From Aquariibacter sp964433315 (GTDB taxonomy: Bacteria > Pseudomonadota > Gammaproteobacteria > Burkholderiales > Burkholderiaceae_C), in NCBI GenBank assembly GCA_964433315.1, contig CAYSQO010000001.1, positions 61,150 through 125,149 of the forward strand: a stretch of DNA of 64,000 nt, read 5' to 3'. This document shows, in pieces, positions 34,279 through 44,034 of the stretch. Under the pieces are notes generated by a model. That model was not told the DNA's origin, made no database searches, and worked only from the letters and a program-made list of their open reading frames with translations. Positions within the stretch are counted from its first letter, which is position 1. Each line of letters begins with the position of its first letter. The translations under genes were made by a program, and so were the position numbers.

Positions 34279-36006
34279 ATGAAAGCCATCGCCGAAAACA
34301 TCTACACCCGCGGCCAGCACGGCATCCAGTACGTGCGCCGTCGCATCCCGGCCGCCATCCGTGCGGCCTATCCCGCCAAGCAGACGCACATCGTGCGCAG
34401 CCTGGGCACTGCCGACCGCCGCTTGGCCAAAGGGCTCGCCAACGCCGAGCTCGCGCGCATCGACGCCGAGTTCAAGCTCAAGAACCAACAGCTCGAACTG
34501 AGCCGGGCCTCCTTGTCGGCCAAGCGCATCGCCAAGCTCGACGACGAGCAGCTCAAGGGTATCGCCCGTTTCTGGGTGCGGCAGGTGCTGCTGGCCGACG
34601 ACCAGCGGCGTCAGGCCGGCCTGGACGATGCCGAGTTCGACGAGCTGGGTGCCGAGCTGTCGGAGCAGCGCGCGCAGCTCGGTCGCATGCTGGCCCAGGG
34701 CAAGAGCATGAACATGTTCCCCGCCATGCACGGCTTCCTGCACCTGTGCGGCCTGGACTTCGCCCCCGATGAGGCGGAAGCCAAGCGTGCCGCCTACGTA
34801 TTCCTTCGTGCCGTCGTCGAGTCGGTCGACCATCGCCTCGGCCGTCAGCGTGGTGACCTGGTCGATACGGAAGTGGTCGCGCCGGAGGTGCCGCATCCGC
34901 TCCCCGCCGCGGCGCCCGAGCGCGCTCCGGCGAACCTGCGCGCGCCCACCTGGGAGGCGGTCTTCGAGACGTGGCGCGACTACGTCGAGAACCGTCCCAA
35001 GCCGACGACCATTGCCTCGCAGACTGCCTGGCGTGACCTGCGGGGCTTCGCCGAGGGGCTGGGTGTTCGTCACCCTGGCGCTGTCACACCCGAACAAATG
35101 ACCGCCTTCGCCGAGCGCATGCGCGAGCGTGGGCTTGCGGTGCCGACCATCAACGAACGCATTCTCAAGGTCCGAGCCATCTACAAGATTGCCGTGGGCA
35201 AGCACGTGCTGAAGGAGAACCCTGCGGCCGGCACCATCGGATTCAAGCAGGCGGCGGCTCGGCAGCGGCAGAAGCGCCGGCTGTCGTTCGACGCGGCTGA
35301 CCTGGGCGCCCTGTTCGGCTCGCCCGTGTTCACCGAGCACAAGCGGTCGGTGGGCCAGTCGGGCGAGGCCAGCTACTGGCTCCCGGTGCTCATGTTCTAC
35401 ACGGGCGCTCGGCCCGAGGAACTGGCTGGCTTGGCCCTGAGCGACCTGCAGCACGACGAGAAGCTGGGCTGGTACCTGAACCTCATCGACCGGCCCAGCG
35501 ATGAAGACGCCGACCTGTTCGAGGACGGCGACGTTCCGCAGTCGCACCGGCGGACTCTGAAGAACGCACCGTCGGTGCGTCGTGTGCCGGTGGCGCAGGA
35601 GCTCATCGACCTGGGCCTGCTGCGCTATGCGGAGTGGGTGCGCCAGCGCGGCGCCGCTGTGCTGTTCCCGACGCTGACGAAGGACAGCCACGGCAAGCTG
35701 TCCGGGTCGTTCTCCAAGTTCTTCGGCCGCTACAAGCGTGCCGTGGGCATCACGGACAGCCGCAAGGTGCTGTACTCGTTCCGGCACACCATGAAGGACA
35801 TGCTGGAGGCGGCAGCCGTACCGTCCAAGTACCTGAAGCGGCTGATGGGCCACACCACCGGGGATGGAGCCATCACCGACGGCTACGGTTCCGACCTGCC
35901 TTTCGAGCTGCTGGTCGAGCAGTTCCGCAAGGTCCGCTTTCCTGCCTTGGCCGCCAAGCCGTGGCAGCCAGGGCAAGGCTACGTGAGCCTCAAGGTCGAG
36001 GCCTGA
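34279..36006 (+). CDS. int: Tyrosine integrase of the second element
   Basis: 575 residues from the ATG at 34279. The N-terminal region (YTRGQHGIQYVRRRIPAAIRAAYP) is the DUF6538-type domain of many proteobacterial integrases. A SAM-like domain lies at about 240-330, and the catalytic domain runs to the end: Arg in YTGARPEELAGLAL, FRHTMKDML, LMGHTTGDGAITDGYG with the Tyr. The first His of the HxxR box is replaced by Tyr (LYSFRH). Its place directly inside the left att repeat supports its role in integrating this element. Confidence 0.88.
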   Translation: MKAIAENIYTRGQHGIQYVRRRIPAAIRAAYPAKQTHIVRSLGTADRRLAKGLANAELARIDAEFKLKNQQLELSRASLSAKRIAKLDDEQLKGIARFWVRQVLLADDQRRQAGLDDAEFDELGAELSEQRAQLGRMLAQGKSMNMFPAMHGFLHLCGLDFAPDEAEAKRAAYVFLRAVVESVDHRLGRQRGDLVDTEVVAPEVPHPLPAAAPERAPANLRAPTWEAVFETWRDYVENRPKPTTIASQTAWRDLRGFAEGLGVRHPGAVTPEQMTAFAERMRERGLAVPTINERILKVRAIYKIAVGKHVLKENPAAGTIGFKQAAARQRQKRRLSFDAADLGALFGSPVFTEHKRSVGQSGEASYWLPVLMFYTGARPEELAGLALSDLQHDEKLGWYLNLIDRPSDEDADLFEDGDVPQSHRRTLKNAPSVRRVPVAQELIDLGLLRYAEWVRQRGAAVLFPTLTKDSHGKLSGSFSKFFGRYKRAVGITDSRKVLYSFRHTMKDMLEAAAVPSKYLKRLMGHTTGDGAITDGYGSDLPFELLVEQFRKVRFPALAAKPWQPGQGYVSLKVEA

Positions 36007-36042
36007 TGGCAGGGCGCCGGGTCCTCCGGCGCCGCACAAAGC

Positions 36043-36078
36043 AAAGCGGCACCAGGCCCGATGGCTTGGTGCCGCTTT
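36043..36078. terminator. Bidirectional terminator
   Basis: AAAGCGGCACCA (36043-36054) pairs with TGGTGCCGCTTT (36067-36078). A-rich and T-rich flanks lie on either side, between the convergent integrase and ATPase genes. Confidence 0.8.
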
Positions 36079-36110
36079 GTACGTGGGGACACGCCCCGTC
36101 ATCGCTTCAC

Positions 36111-37940
36111 TCAGACCACCGACTCGCCTCGCGCCGTAGCGCTCGCGCCTGCCGGCTGTCGCGGTGTCGGGGTATCTTCGTCGTTGACGCTCGGCGGGTT
36201 GCTGATAGCGGCCGGGGCCGGCACCAGCACCGCCTTCACGCTGTCGCCTGCGAAGCGCTGCTGTCCGCGCGTCGCGCCAGGCAACGTCAACAGTGCGGCT
36301 TTCCAGGTGCCTCGTGCCCACGCTGTGCCTTGGAACAACTGACGCGCGCCGACGTGATGCTCGGACGACGCCACCGCCAACGTCCAGGCCTCTCGCTTGC
36401 GGTCGAACAGGGCGCGCACGCCGAGCATGGCCAGGTGCTTTTCCAGCGCTGCCAGGGTGTTGCGGTCGGCGTCGCCGGACACCAGCGTCTGCAGCGCCTC
36501 GCGAACCCGGGTGTAGAGCTTGGCGGTCTTGCCGTCCGCTTCGACCCGAACCACCATCTTGCGGTCCAGCATTGCGCCGAGGCAGGCTTCGCCGTGCGAC
36601 TCGTGCTCGTCCTGCGGCACCACGTTCAGCCCCCACTGCGCAATCAGCGCAGCGAGGTCGCGCAGCGCCGGCACGGTGTCGTGCTTCAGGGCAATGTAGC
36701 CGGCCAGCAGCGGGCTCCACGTGTCGGCCCGCCGGTCAGGGTGCCCGATGTCCTGCAGCATGCGGTGCACCGCTGCGCGGGCGTCGCGCATCACCTGCCA
36801 ACGTGCCACCAGCAGCCGCCGCAGCCGCGCGCCCAGCTCGCCGGGCTGCACGCCGCTCGCCGGGTCCAACAGCGGGCTCTTCGTCATCCCCGCACGCTGC
36901 TTCGGCACCATCGACAGCCGCACCGAGCGGCTTTCCAGCGCCGGTTCGAGCTCGGGCAGGTGGATGCCGCAGAGCACCACACCGGCTGGCGCGTTGAAGT
37001 ACTGCACCTTGCCGCCGATGACACGCGAGAACTTGCCCTTGCCCGGCGTCTTGGTGAAGCCGCTGTTGAACACCTCGGCCAGCTTCAGCATCTCGCCCTT
37101 GCTGACCTTCAGCGGCTCGAACTCGTCGCAAATCATCGCCAGCGACGAGTCCTTCACCGCGTGCAGCACCTGCGCCACCGTCGGAACGCCGTCACGCCGT
37201 ACCGCCTGCCTGCCGAGCAACGCGGTCTGCAGGTCCACCCAGGTGGTCTTTCCCGAGCCGCGTTCCGCCGTGACGATGAGCGAGGGGCTGTGCGGCAGAA
37301 CCGCACCCATCGCTGCGCTGGCCAGCCAACCGAGCGAGACCGCCGCGCCGTGCTGCTGCTCGAAGCCGAACGACTCGAAGGTGCTTTCGACCAAGTGCAC
37401 ATCGGCTGCCGATGCTGAGGGCGTCGAAGCGTCGAAGCCGAGACTCTCGCCCGCCACGTACACGCGCTGCTTGGTGGGCGTGGTGTCCACCGGCGCGCCA
37501 GCTTCGTCGTAGACCGCCAGGCCGTAATGGACGACCAGCTTGCCGTCGTCCTCGTACAGGCCCGGGCCGCGGACCGTTTCGGCCTGCGCAGGCCCGAACT
37601 CGTCGCAGCCCAGCCGGATTTCCTCGGCAAGCACGTCCGACGCGAAAACGCGTTTGCGGGTCTTCGGGTCCATCGTGCCGTAGTGGTCGAGGCAGTACGC
37701 CGCGCCGAGCTTGGTCAGCAGCGTCGCTTCGTCCAGCTTGCCGCTCAGCGTGACGAGCTGGCCGGTCTTGCGGGAGAGGACGCGGTAACTGCCGTTCAGG
37801 TCGTAGCCCGCGACATCGAAGCCGCCGCCGGGGTGAATCAGCTCAGCGCGGGAAGGCGAGGGCGGCACCGCCTTCAGTGCCGGGGCTGCCGCAGCCTTGT
37901 GGCTGCCGAACAGGGCGCTCAGGATTTTGTTGTTGCTCAT
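36111..37940 (-). CDS. P-loop ATPase, primase/helicase-like (DUF927-type)
   Basis: 609 residues. The N-terminal ~190 residues form an unknown domain. Walker A is TAERGSGKTTW (about residue 235), Walker B is LAMICDEFEP (about 280), and an arginine-finger-like region LEPALESRSVRLSM follows. The arrangement fits the DUF927/D5-type ATPases that serve as replication helicases in integrative elements and phage satellites. It probably replicates the excised element. The minus strand start at 37940 has an AAGGAG-poor but AT-rich upstream; alternatives are few. Confidence 0.55.
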   Translation of the reverse strand: MSNNKILSALFGSHKAAAAPALKAVPPSPSRAELIHPGGGFDVAGYDLNGSYRVLSRKTGQLVTLSGKLDEATLLTKLGAAYCLDHYGTMDPKTRKRVFASDVLAEEIRLGCDEFGPAQAETVRGPGLYEDDGKLVVHYGLAVYDEAGAPVDTTPTKQRVYVAGESLGFDASTPSASAADVHLVESTFESFGFEQQHGAAVSLGWLASAAMGAVLPHSPSLIVTAERGSGKTTWVDLQTALLGRQAVRRDGVPTVAQVLHAVKDSSLAMICDEFEPLKVSKGEMLKLAEVFNSGFTKTPGKGKFSRVIGGKVQYFNAPAGVVLCGIHLPELEPALESRSVRLSMVPKQRAGMTKSPLLDPASGVQPGELGARLRRLLVARWQVMRDARAAVHRMLQDIGHPDRRADTWSPLLAGYIALKHDTVPALRDLAALIAQWGLNVVPQDEHESHGEACLGAMLDRKMVVRVEADGKTAKLYTRVREALQTLVSGDADRNTLAALEKHLAMLGVRALFDRKREAWTLAVASSEHHVGARQLFQGTAWARGTWKAALLTLPGATRGQQRFAGDSVKAVLVPAPAAISNPPSVNDEDTPTPRQPAGASATARGESVV

Positions 37941-38894
37941 GTTGAAGTCTCCAAAGACGAAAGCCCTGCCGGCGACGCCGCCGGCAAGGCTTGATGTGTG
38001 AGGGGGAGCGCCGCCGAAGATTCAGGCAGCGCAAGTCTGCAGCTCAAGGCCAGAACGGCTGGAGCATGCGGGGCACGAGGTGCCCAACGCCGAGCCCGTC
38101 GAACGGGTGGCGTCTACTGGCGCACCACGGAGCTGTGGGGCCAGGCCTTGGAAGTTGGGAGTTGGCTTGTCGGCGCCGACCCCAGGGCGCGAAGGCTAGT
38201 TAGTCTGTTCTAAGCGCGGGTCTGGGGTATGCCGACAGGCAGGGATTTTTAAAGAACACGACCCCGATGCCACCAGCTTGGGTGGGGGGAGCGTGTTCTT
38301 GCGCGGGATGTGCGCTGATGAAGTAGGAGCCGAACTGTATCGCCGCCGCGCCGCCTGGCAAGGCAATAGTTCACGGCCTGCCTTGGTGGCAGGCCGTCAC
38401 CGGCCACCGTCTTGCAGACCGTCGCCAAGACCGAGACGGTAGAAGCAGACGCTTCCACCGTGGGGGAACGGGGCATCCCGGCTCACGGTCGCTAGGGCGA
38501 CACGCCGTGTCTCGGGCTGGACGCCCTCGTCCCCTTGCCAATACCGCGCCCCATCCCGCTGACTCTGCACGGCAGAGCCAACGGGCGGGCAACCCGCGCG
38601 CTGCTTGCCTTTGGTGTCGCTGTTCGCGCCACCGGCAGGCGCCTCCTGGACGTCGGCCATCGCCCGGGTTGCCCGCCCGCCTTCAGCGGGTGGGGCGGGG
38701 CTTCGCCCCCACTGCGTCACCGGCCCGTGGGCGGGCCTGATTTCGCTGGGGCGAAACCTGACTTGTGGCGCCCCCTGCCGCGCGTTGACCGTGTTGGCAC
38801 GGTGCAGCGCGCGGTGCTGCGGCTGGACGCCTTGCCCCACGTCCTGTGGCGTGGCACCCCCGAGATGCGCCGAACCAATCCCTATCATGGGCGC
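37941..38894. other. 950-bp intergenic region, no supported gene
   Basis: Several open frames run through but none has a protein-like sequence. The region contains a long inverted repeat at 38252-38300 and GC-rich short hairpins (e.g. GGGGC TTCG CCCC near 38697). It separates the ATPase and restriction genes, which are divergent, and may hold the element's replication origin or promoters. Confidence 0.5.
38252..38300. repeat. Nested inverted repeat, possible origin or ncRNA hairpin
   Basis: AAGAACACG (38252-38260) and CGTGTTCTT (38292-38300) enclose CCCC...GGGG and CCACC/GGTGG pairs around a short loop, giving an almost continuous hairpin of about 18 pairs. It is preceded by an A/T-rich patch (GGGATTTTTAAAG). 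Confidence 0.55.
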
Positions 38895-41800
38895 ATGGAT
38901 ACAAAAGCAACATCGGCTCAAGCGTTCATCGAGCGCTGGCAGGGAGTTACCGCGAGCGAGCTGGCCACCGCTCAGACCTTCGTCATGGACTTGTGCGAGC
39001 TTCTGGGCGTGCCCAAGCCGCACCCGACGCCCGCGCAGGACTACATGTTCGAGCGCCCCGTCACCTTCAGCCATGGCGACGGCTCCAGCAGTGCCGGCCG
39101 CATCGACTGCTACAAGCGTGGCCACTTCGTGTTGGAGGCCAAGAAGCTCAAGGCCGGCTCGCACACCAAGGGCTTCGATGACGGCTTGTTGCGTGCCCGC
39201 AGTCAGGGCGAAAGCTACGCCCGCGCGCTCCCGGCCGATGAAGGCCGCCCGCCGTTCGTCATGGTGGTGGACGTGGGCACAGTCATTGAGGTCTACGCGG
39301 AGTTCAGCCGCAGCGGCGGCACCTACACACCTTTCCCTGACCCGCGCAGCCATCGCATCCTGCTGGCTGACTTGGCAAAGCCCGAAACGCTGGAGCGACT
39401 GCGCAAGATTTGGACCCAACCGGACGACCTGAACCCGGCACTCATCGCGGCCAAGGTCACCCGTGATGTGTCCAACAAGCTGGCATTGCTGGCGCGGTCG
39501 CTGGAACAGGCTGGCCATGCGCCACAGGTCGTGGCCGCCTACCTCTCGCGCTGCCTTTTCAGCATGTTCGCGGAGGACGTTGAGCTGCTGCCCAAGGGCT
39601 CCTTCCAGGCGCTGCTGCTGCAGCACCGCGAGAACCCCGCCACCCTGCAACTGATGCTGCGCAGCCTGTGGGCCGACATGGACCGGGGCGGCTTCTCGGT
39701 GGCGCTGGTGCAGTCGGTGCTGAAGTTCAACGGCAAGCTGTTCAAGGGCGACAGCGCCGATGGCTACAGTCTGCTTCTCACGCCCGAGCAAATCGACCTG
39801 CTGGTGCAGGCCGCTCGTGCCAACTGGCGCGAGGTCGAGCCCGCCATCTTCGGCACCCTGCTGGAACGCGCGCTGGACCCCAACGAACGCCACGCGCTGG
39901 GCGCCCACTACACCCCGCGTGCTTACGTCGAACGGCTGGTGCTGCCCACCGTCATCGAGCCCTTACGTGCCGAATGGGCCAACACCCAGGCCGCTGCGCT
40001 GCTGCTGGCCCACGAGGCCACCGAGCTGGAGGCCAACCCGCCCGCCGTGAAGACCAAGAAGGACTTCGCCGCGCTCGACCGGCACAACGCCGCAGTGCGC
40101 GCCAAATGGGCTGAGGCCCGCCGGCAGGTGAAGGACTTCCTGCACCGACTGTGCACCCTGCGCGTGCTGGACCCGGCCTGCGGCAGCGCCAACTTCCTGT
40201 ACGTGACACTGGAGCACCTGAAGCGCCTGGAGGGTGAGGTGCTGAACCAGCTCAGCGCCCTGGGCGACAAGCAGGACGCGCTGGACCTGGCCGGCGAGAC
40301 CGTCACGCTGCAGCAACTGCGCGGCGTGGAGCTGAACGAGCGCGCCGCCGCCCTGGCCGAGCTGGTGCTGTGGATTGGCTTCCTGCAGTGGCACATCCGA
40401 ACTCAAGGGCGTGCCAACGTGGCCGAGCCCGTGGTGCACGACTACGGCAACATCGAGCACCGGGACGCCGTGCTGGCCTACGACCGCCAGGAGCCGATGA
40501 CTGACGCCACCGGCAAAGTGCTGACCCGCTGGGACGGCGAGACCGTCAAGCCGCACCCCGTGACGGGCCAACCCGTGCCTGACGAGGCCGCCCAGGTGGT
40601 GCAGTGGCGTTACGTGAACCCCCGGCAGGCCGAGTGGCCCAAGGCCGACTTCATCGTCGGCAATCCGCCCTTCATCGGCAACAAGCGCATGCGGGTGGCC
40701 CTGGGCGACGGCTATGCGGACGCCCTGCGCGCCGCCTGGCCCGAGGTGCCCGACAGCGCCGACTTCGTCATGTACTGGTGGCACAAGGCCGCCGAGACGG
40801 TCCGCCAGGGCCAGGCCGAGCGCTTCGGCCTCATCACCACCAACAGCCTGACCATGATTTTCAACCGGCGGGTGATTGAGGCGCACCAGACCGCCACCCC
40901 GCCGCTGAGCCTGGCCTACGCCGTGCCCGACCACCCGTGGGTGGACAGCGCAAACGGTGCAGCGGTGCGCATTGCCATGTCCGTCGGGGTGCGTGGTGCT
41001 GTCGAGGGCAAGCTGCAGACCGTCAGTCTGGAGACGGAAGAAGAAAACGGTGAGGTCGCGGTCGAACTGGTGACCCGCCAAGGTGTCATTCACGCCGACC
41101 TGAAGGTCGGCGCCAACGTCGCAGGGGCGAAGCGGCTGCAGGCCAATGCTGGGTTGTCCAGCCGAGGGGTCATACCGCATGGGGCCGGATTTCTCGTCAC
41201 GCCCACAGAGGCGCAGAACCTGGGCTTGGGCACGGTTGCCGGCTTAGATAAGTACATCCGCCCGTACCGTAACGGGCGCGACCTGACCGGCACGCCTCGT
41301 GGCGTCATGGTGATTGACCTCTTTGGCCTGCAAGCGGACGAAGTCCGGCGGCGCTTCCCGGCCGTCTATCAGTGGCTGCTGGAGCGGGTCAAGCCTGAGC
41401 GAGACGCGAACCGCGACCGGCAGTTTCGCGAGAAGTGGTGGCTCCACGGGAGGTCGCGAGGGGAGATTCGCCCGGCCCTGTCTGGACTTCCTCGCTACAT
41501 CGTGACCGGTCAGGTGGCGAAGCACAGGGTGTTCCAGTGGCTCGACGCCTCCATCCTGCCGGACGACAAGCTCATCCTCGTGGCTAGCGCGGATGCCCTT
41601 CACCTTGGGGTGTTGTCCAGTTCAGTCCACATCGCCTGGGCTCTGGCGTCTGGCGGTGCCCTGGGAGTGGGCAATGACCCGGTTTACAGCAAGTCCACCT
41701 GCTTCGAGGCGTTCCCCTTCCCCGACCTTGACCCGGCCGGGGCGCTGGCCGAGCGCATCCGCACGCTGGGCGAGCAAATCGACGCCCACCGCAAGACCCA

Positions 41801-42413
41801 GCTTGCGGCCCAACCGGACGCCACGCTCACGGCCACCTACAACGTACTGGAGAAGCTGCGCAGCGGCGAGGTGCTGACCGCCAAGGAGAAGGTGGTTCAC
41901 GAACACGGCCTGGTGGGCGTGCTCAAGAGCCTGCACGACGAGCTGGACACTGCCGTGCTGCAGGCCTACGGCTGGGCCGACCTGACCCTGCCGGCCGACA
42001 CCGACACGCTGCTGCTACGGCTGGTGGAGCTGAATGCCAAGCGCGCGGCCGAGGAAGCGGCCGGCACGGTGCGGTGGCTGCGCCCGGAGTTCCAGCAGGC
42101 GGGGCAAGGCGAGCAGGCGGCCCTGGAGACAGGGGCGGAAGACGCCGACGAGGGCGAGGATGAGACCGCCGACGTGAAGCCGACCAAGGCCGCCGTTGTG
42201 CAGCGCCCGTGGCCCACGGGGCTGACCGAGCAAATCAAGGCGGTGGCCGAGGTGCTGGCCGGCGCCGGGCGCAGCCTGGACCTCGAAGGGCTGGCCGGGC
42301 ACTTCAACGGCCGGGGTCGCTGGCGCGACCGCCTGCCTACGCTGCTGGACACACTGGTTGCCTTGGGCCGGGCTCGCGCGGTCGACGGCCAATGGGTCGG
42401 CGTAGGCCTTTAG
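38895..42413 (+). CDS. Single-chain restriction-methylation enzyme, MmeI-like (type IIL/IIG)
   Basis: 1172 residues from the ATG at 38895. An N-terminal PD-(D/E)XK nuclease (Asp71, then EAKK at 81-84 within RIDCYKRGHFVLEAKK) is followed by a helical connector. A gamma-class adenine methyltransferase comes next: motif I LDPACGSANFLYV (about 425), motif IV NPPF (about 590). The C-terminal ~450 residues are the likely target-recognition region. Cutting and methylation in one chain is the MmeI/type IIL design. All key residues are present. An acidic tail (about 1080-1105) separates a small C-terminal helical domain. It would protect the host from incoming unmodified DNA. Confidence 0.85.
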   Translation: MDTKATSAQAFIERWQGVTASELATAQTFVMDLCELLGVPKPHPTPAQDYMFERPVTFSHGDGSSSAGRIDCYKRGHFVLEAKKLKAGSHTKGFDDGLLRARSQGESYARALPADEGRPPFVMVVDVGTVIEVYAEFSRSGGTYTPFPDPRSHRILLADLAKPETLERLRKIWTQPDDLNPALIAAKVTRDVSNKLALLARSLEQAGHAPQVVAAYLSRCLFSMFAEDVELLPKGSFQALLLQHRENPATLQLMLRSLWADMDRGGFSVALVQSVLKFNGKLFKGDSADGYSLLLTPEQIDLLVQAARANWREVEPAIFGTLLERALDPNERHALGAHYTPRAYVERLVLPTVIEPLRAEWANTQAAALLLAHEATELEANPPAVKTKKDFAALDRHNAAVRAKWAEARRQVKDFLHRLCTLRVLDPACGSANFLYVTLEHLKRLEGEVLNQLSALGDKQDALDLAGETVTLQQLRGVELNERAAALAELVLWIGFLQWHIRTQGRANVAEPVVHDYGNIEHRDAVLAYDRQEPMTDATGKVLTRWDGETVKPHPVTGQPVPDEAAQVVQWRYVNPRQAEWPKADFIVGNPPFIGNKRMRVALGDGYADALRAAWPEVPDSADFVMYWWHKAAETVRQGQAERFGLITTNSLTMIFNRRVIEAHQTATPPLSLAYAVPDHPWVDSANGAAVRIAMSVGVRGAVEGKLQTVSLETEEENGEVAVELVTRQGVIHADLKVGANVAGAKRLQANAGLSSRGVIPHGAGFLVTPTEAQNLGLGTVAGLDKYIRPYRNGRDLTGTPRGVMVIDLFGLQADEVRRRFPAVYQWLLERVKPERDANRDRQFREKWWLHGRSRGEIRPALSGLPRYIVTGQVAKHRVFQWLDASILPDDKLILVASADALHLGVLSSSVHIAWALASGGALGVGNDPVYSKSTCFEAFPFPDLDPAGALAERIRTLGEQIDAHRKTQLAAQPDATLTATYNVLEKLRSGEVLTAKEKVVHEHGLVGVLKSLHDELDTAVLQAYGWADLTLPADTDTLLLRLVELNAKRAAEEAAGTVRWLRPEFQQAGQGEQAALETGAEDADEGEDETADVKPTKAAVVQRPWPTGLTEQIKAVAEVLAGAGRSLDLEGLAGHFNGRGRWRDRLPTLLDTLVALGRARAVDGQWVGVGL

Positions 42414-42791
42414 CCGCAGGCCGCGAGTCGAAACACCGTCACGCTGTAACGTTACTGGGTGACCACCACCCGGTGAGCGTTACCGCGTGACCACCACCCA
42501 CGAATAAACAAAGTCCTTCAGACCAGAAGCTGTTGCAAAAGCGTGTTCTGAGAACCGAAGAAGAAGCCGCCCTGCGGGCGGCTGTCGCCCGGTGAAGAGC
42601 ACCCGCAAGGCAAGAGGGCCTGCGTTGCGGGCGACGCAAGGGCGGGCCTGGCCCGCCCCGTGTCAGGCAGGCTGAAGCCTGCAGAAGCGCGCGCGTGTGG
42701 CGAGCGCCAGGCCCGTCGCCGGGCTCAAGTTCCTGCCCGTCGGGCCGATACCTGCGTGACGGAAGGCATCGGCCCGACAGTCAGAAACCTC
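42414..42791. other. Intergenic region with short tandem repeat
   Basis: No gene. At 42450-42500 the phrase GGTGACCACCACCC / CGTGACCACCACCC occurs twice with CGTTAC-type spacers (GTAACGTTACTG, GAGCGTTACCG), which may be an operator. The rest is GC-rich with small hairpins. Confidence 0.4.
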
Positions 42792-43244
42792 ATGCACCAA
42801 CGCTCGTACACCTGGTTGCTGCCCACGTTCGGCGGGGCCTTCCTGTTCTTCGGCGGTGTCCTGCTGTTTCGGGAGGGCATCCGGGTGTTCGGCCTTCGTG
42901 CCGAGCTGCTCGCCATGGGTGTAGGCGCTGTCATCTTCCTTGCAGGGGTTCTGTGGGCCGCGACGCTTGCGGTTCGGACGTTCCGCGGCCCGGGCAGTCT
43001 TGGCGAGCGCCTGGGCTGGTCGGCTCCGGCAGGCCACAGATTCGATGACGACGATGGTCACCGCCGCCGGCACGGCAGCAATGACCGCCGGGGGCCGGCG
43101 GTCAACGTCGACGGGACGCCCATGGCCACCGGCCATGTAGACGTGAACGGGAATGCCTATGGCTTCTCCGACCACCGTCACGACGCCGGTGGCTTCTCCA
43201 GCGGCGGTTCGTTCGGCGGCGGCTTCAGCAATTCACGCTGGTGA
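42792..43244 (+). CDS. Small membrane protein with Gly/His-rich tail
   Basis: 150 residues. Two membrane segments (WLLPTFGGAFLFFGGVLLF and LLAMGVGAVIFLAGVLWAAT) are followed by a polar tail with DDDDGHRRRHG and a Gly/Ser-rich end (GGFSSGGSFGGGFS). No family recognised. The last 67 bases overlap a gene on the other strand. A role in the envelope or in entry exclusion is only a guess. Confidence 0.5.
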   Translation: MHQRSYTWLLPTFGGAFLFFGGVLLFREGIRVFGLRAELLAMGVGAVIFLAGVLWAATLAVRTFRGPGSLGERLGWSAPAGHRFDDDDGHRRRHGSNDRRGPAVNVDGTPMATGHVDVNGNAYGFSDHRHDAGGFSSGGSFGGGFSNSRW

Positions 43245-43675
43245 CGTGCATCCGTTGCTGACTTGCGGCGAGCCTGAGCGGCGGCCTTGCGCTGCTGCTG
43301 CTCCAGCCTGTCGGCGGCCACGACGGCCGCGCCGTCCTTGATGCGCTTGCGGTCGGGGCACTGGAACAGCACCTTGTAGCCGCGACCCAGCGGCTCACGC
43401 CTGATGAGCCCGAGGGTCTCCAGCTCAACCATGTGCTTGCGCACGGCGCTCTCGTCTTTGCCCGTGAGCTTGGCGATGTGTGGCCCGGCGTAGGTCGTGT
43501 TGCCTTCGTAGTGGCACGAGGCAAGGGCGACGTACACGTACAGCGCCGCGTTGTCGATGCAGTCGACCAGGTTGAACAGCAGGGCGCGCGGCAGGCAGAA
43601 GTACCCGCCCTTGCCGTAGCGCTCGAACCAGCGGTCGTTCTCGGCGCTGGCGATGCGGTTGCGGGGGCGCTTCAT
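43178..43675 (-). CDS. Helix-turn-helix protein of the second element
   Basis: 165 residues. A winged-helix/HTH region (about 45-100: CIDNAALYVYVALASCHYEG, AKLTGKDESAVRKHMVELETLGLIRRE) resembles the replication-initiation or helix-turn-helix proteins that accompany AlpA-type excisionases. The tail is Lys/Arg/Ala-rich and Pro-rich. It is coupled to the excisionase gene by ATGA, so both come from one transcript. Confidence 0.65.
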   Translation of the reverse strand: MKRPRNRIASAENDRWFERYGKGGYFCLPRALLFNLVDCIDNAALYVYVALASCHYEGNTTYAGPHIAKLTGKDESAVRKHMVELETLGLIRREPLGRGYKVLFQCPDRKRIKDGAAVVAADRLEQQQRKAAAQARRKSATDARHQRELLKPPPNEPPLEKPPAS

Positions 43676-43863
43676 GCCTGGCCCCCTTCGGTGAGCTCGC
43701 GTTCCAGCCAGGCTTCAACCTCGGCCACGTCGAAGAACGACAGCCGGCTGCCGGCCAGGTGGCGCGGGGCCGGGAAGGCGCGTTGCGCTATCCAGTTTTC
43801 CAGGGTGCGGGTCGAGACGCCTAGGGCTTCGACCAGCGCGGACTTGGGGATGAACTTGTCCAT
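43672..43863 (-). CDS. AlpA-like excisionase / DNA-binding protein
   Basis: 63 residues from the ATG at 43863. It has a MerR/AlpA-type helix-turn-helix (FIPKSALVEALGVSTRTLENWIAQRAFPAPRHLAGSR followed by FFDVAEVEAWLERE). AlpA-like proteins direct excision or activate the integrase gene. Longer upstream frames are not protein-like. Confidence 0.75.
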   Translation of the reverse strand: MDKFIPKSALVEALGVSTRTLENWIAQRAFPAPRHLAGSRLSFFDVAEVEAWLERELTEGGQA

Positions 43864-44034
43864 CGAGATGCTCCAGATGACGGGTGCGCCCGTCGGGCGA
43901 AGCGCGGCGAAAATGCCGGCTCGATGGAGTGAAGCCCCCCGCATTTAGCCTTCGCGCAATGACGCGCAGGCACTCGGGACGGCGGTGGCCGGCGAGATGG
44001 TGGCTAGACAGTGGACGTACCACCGGAAGCCACA

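Noticed and set aside
38397..39908. Long minus-strand frame over the start of the restriction enzyme gene
   Set aside because: Opposite strand encodes nuclease and methylase motifs; this frame is a shadow.
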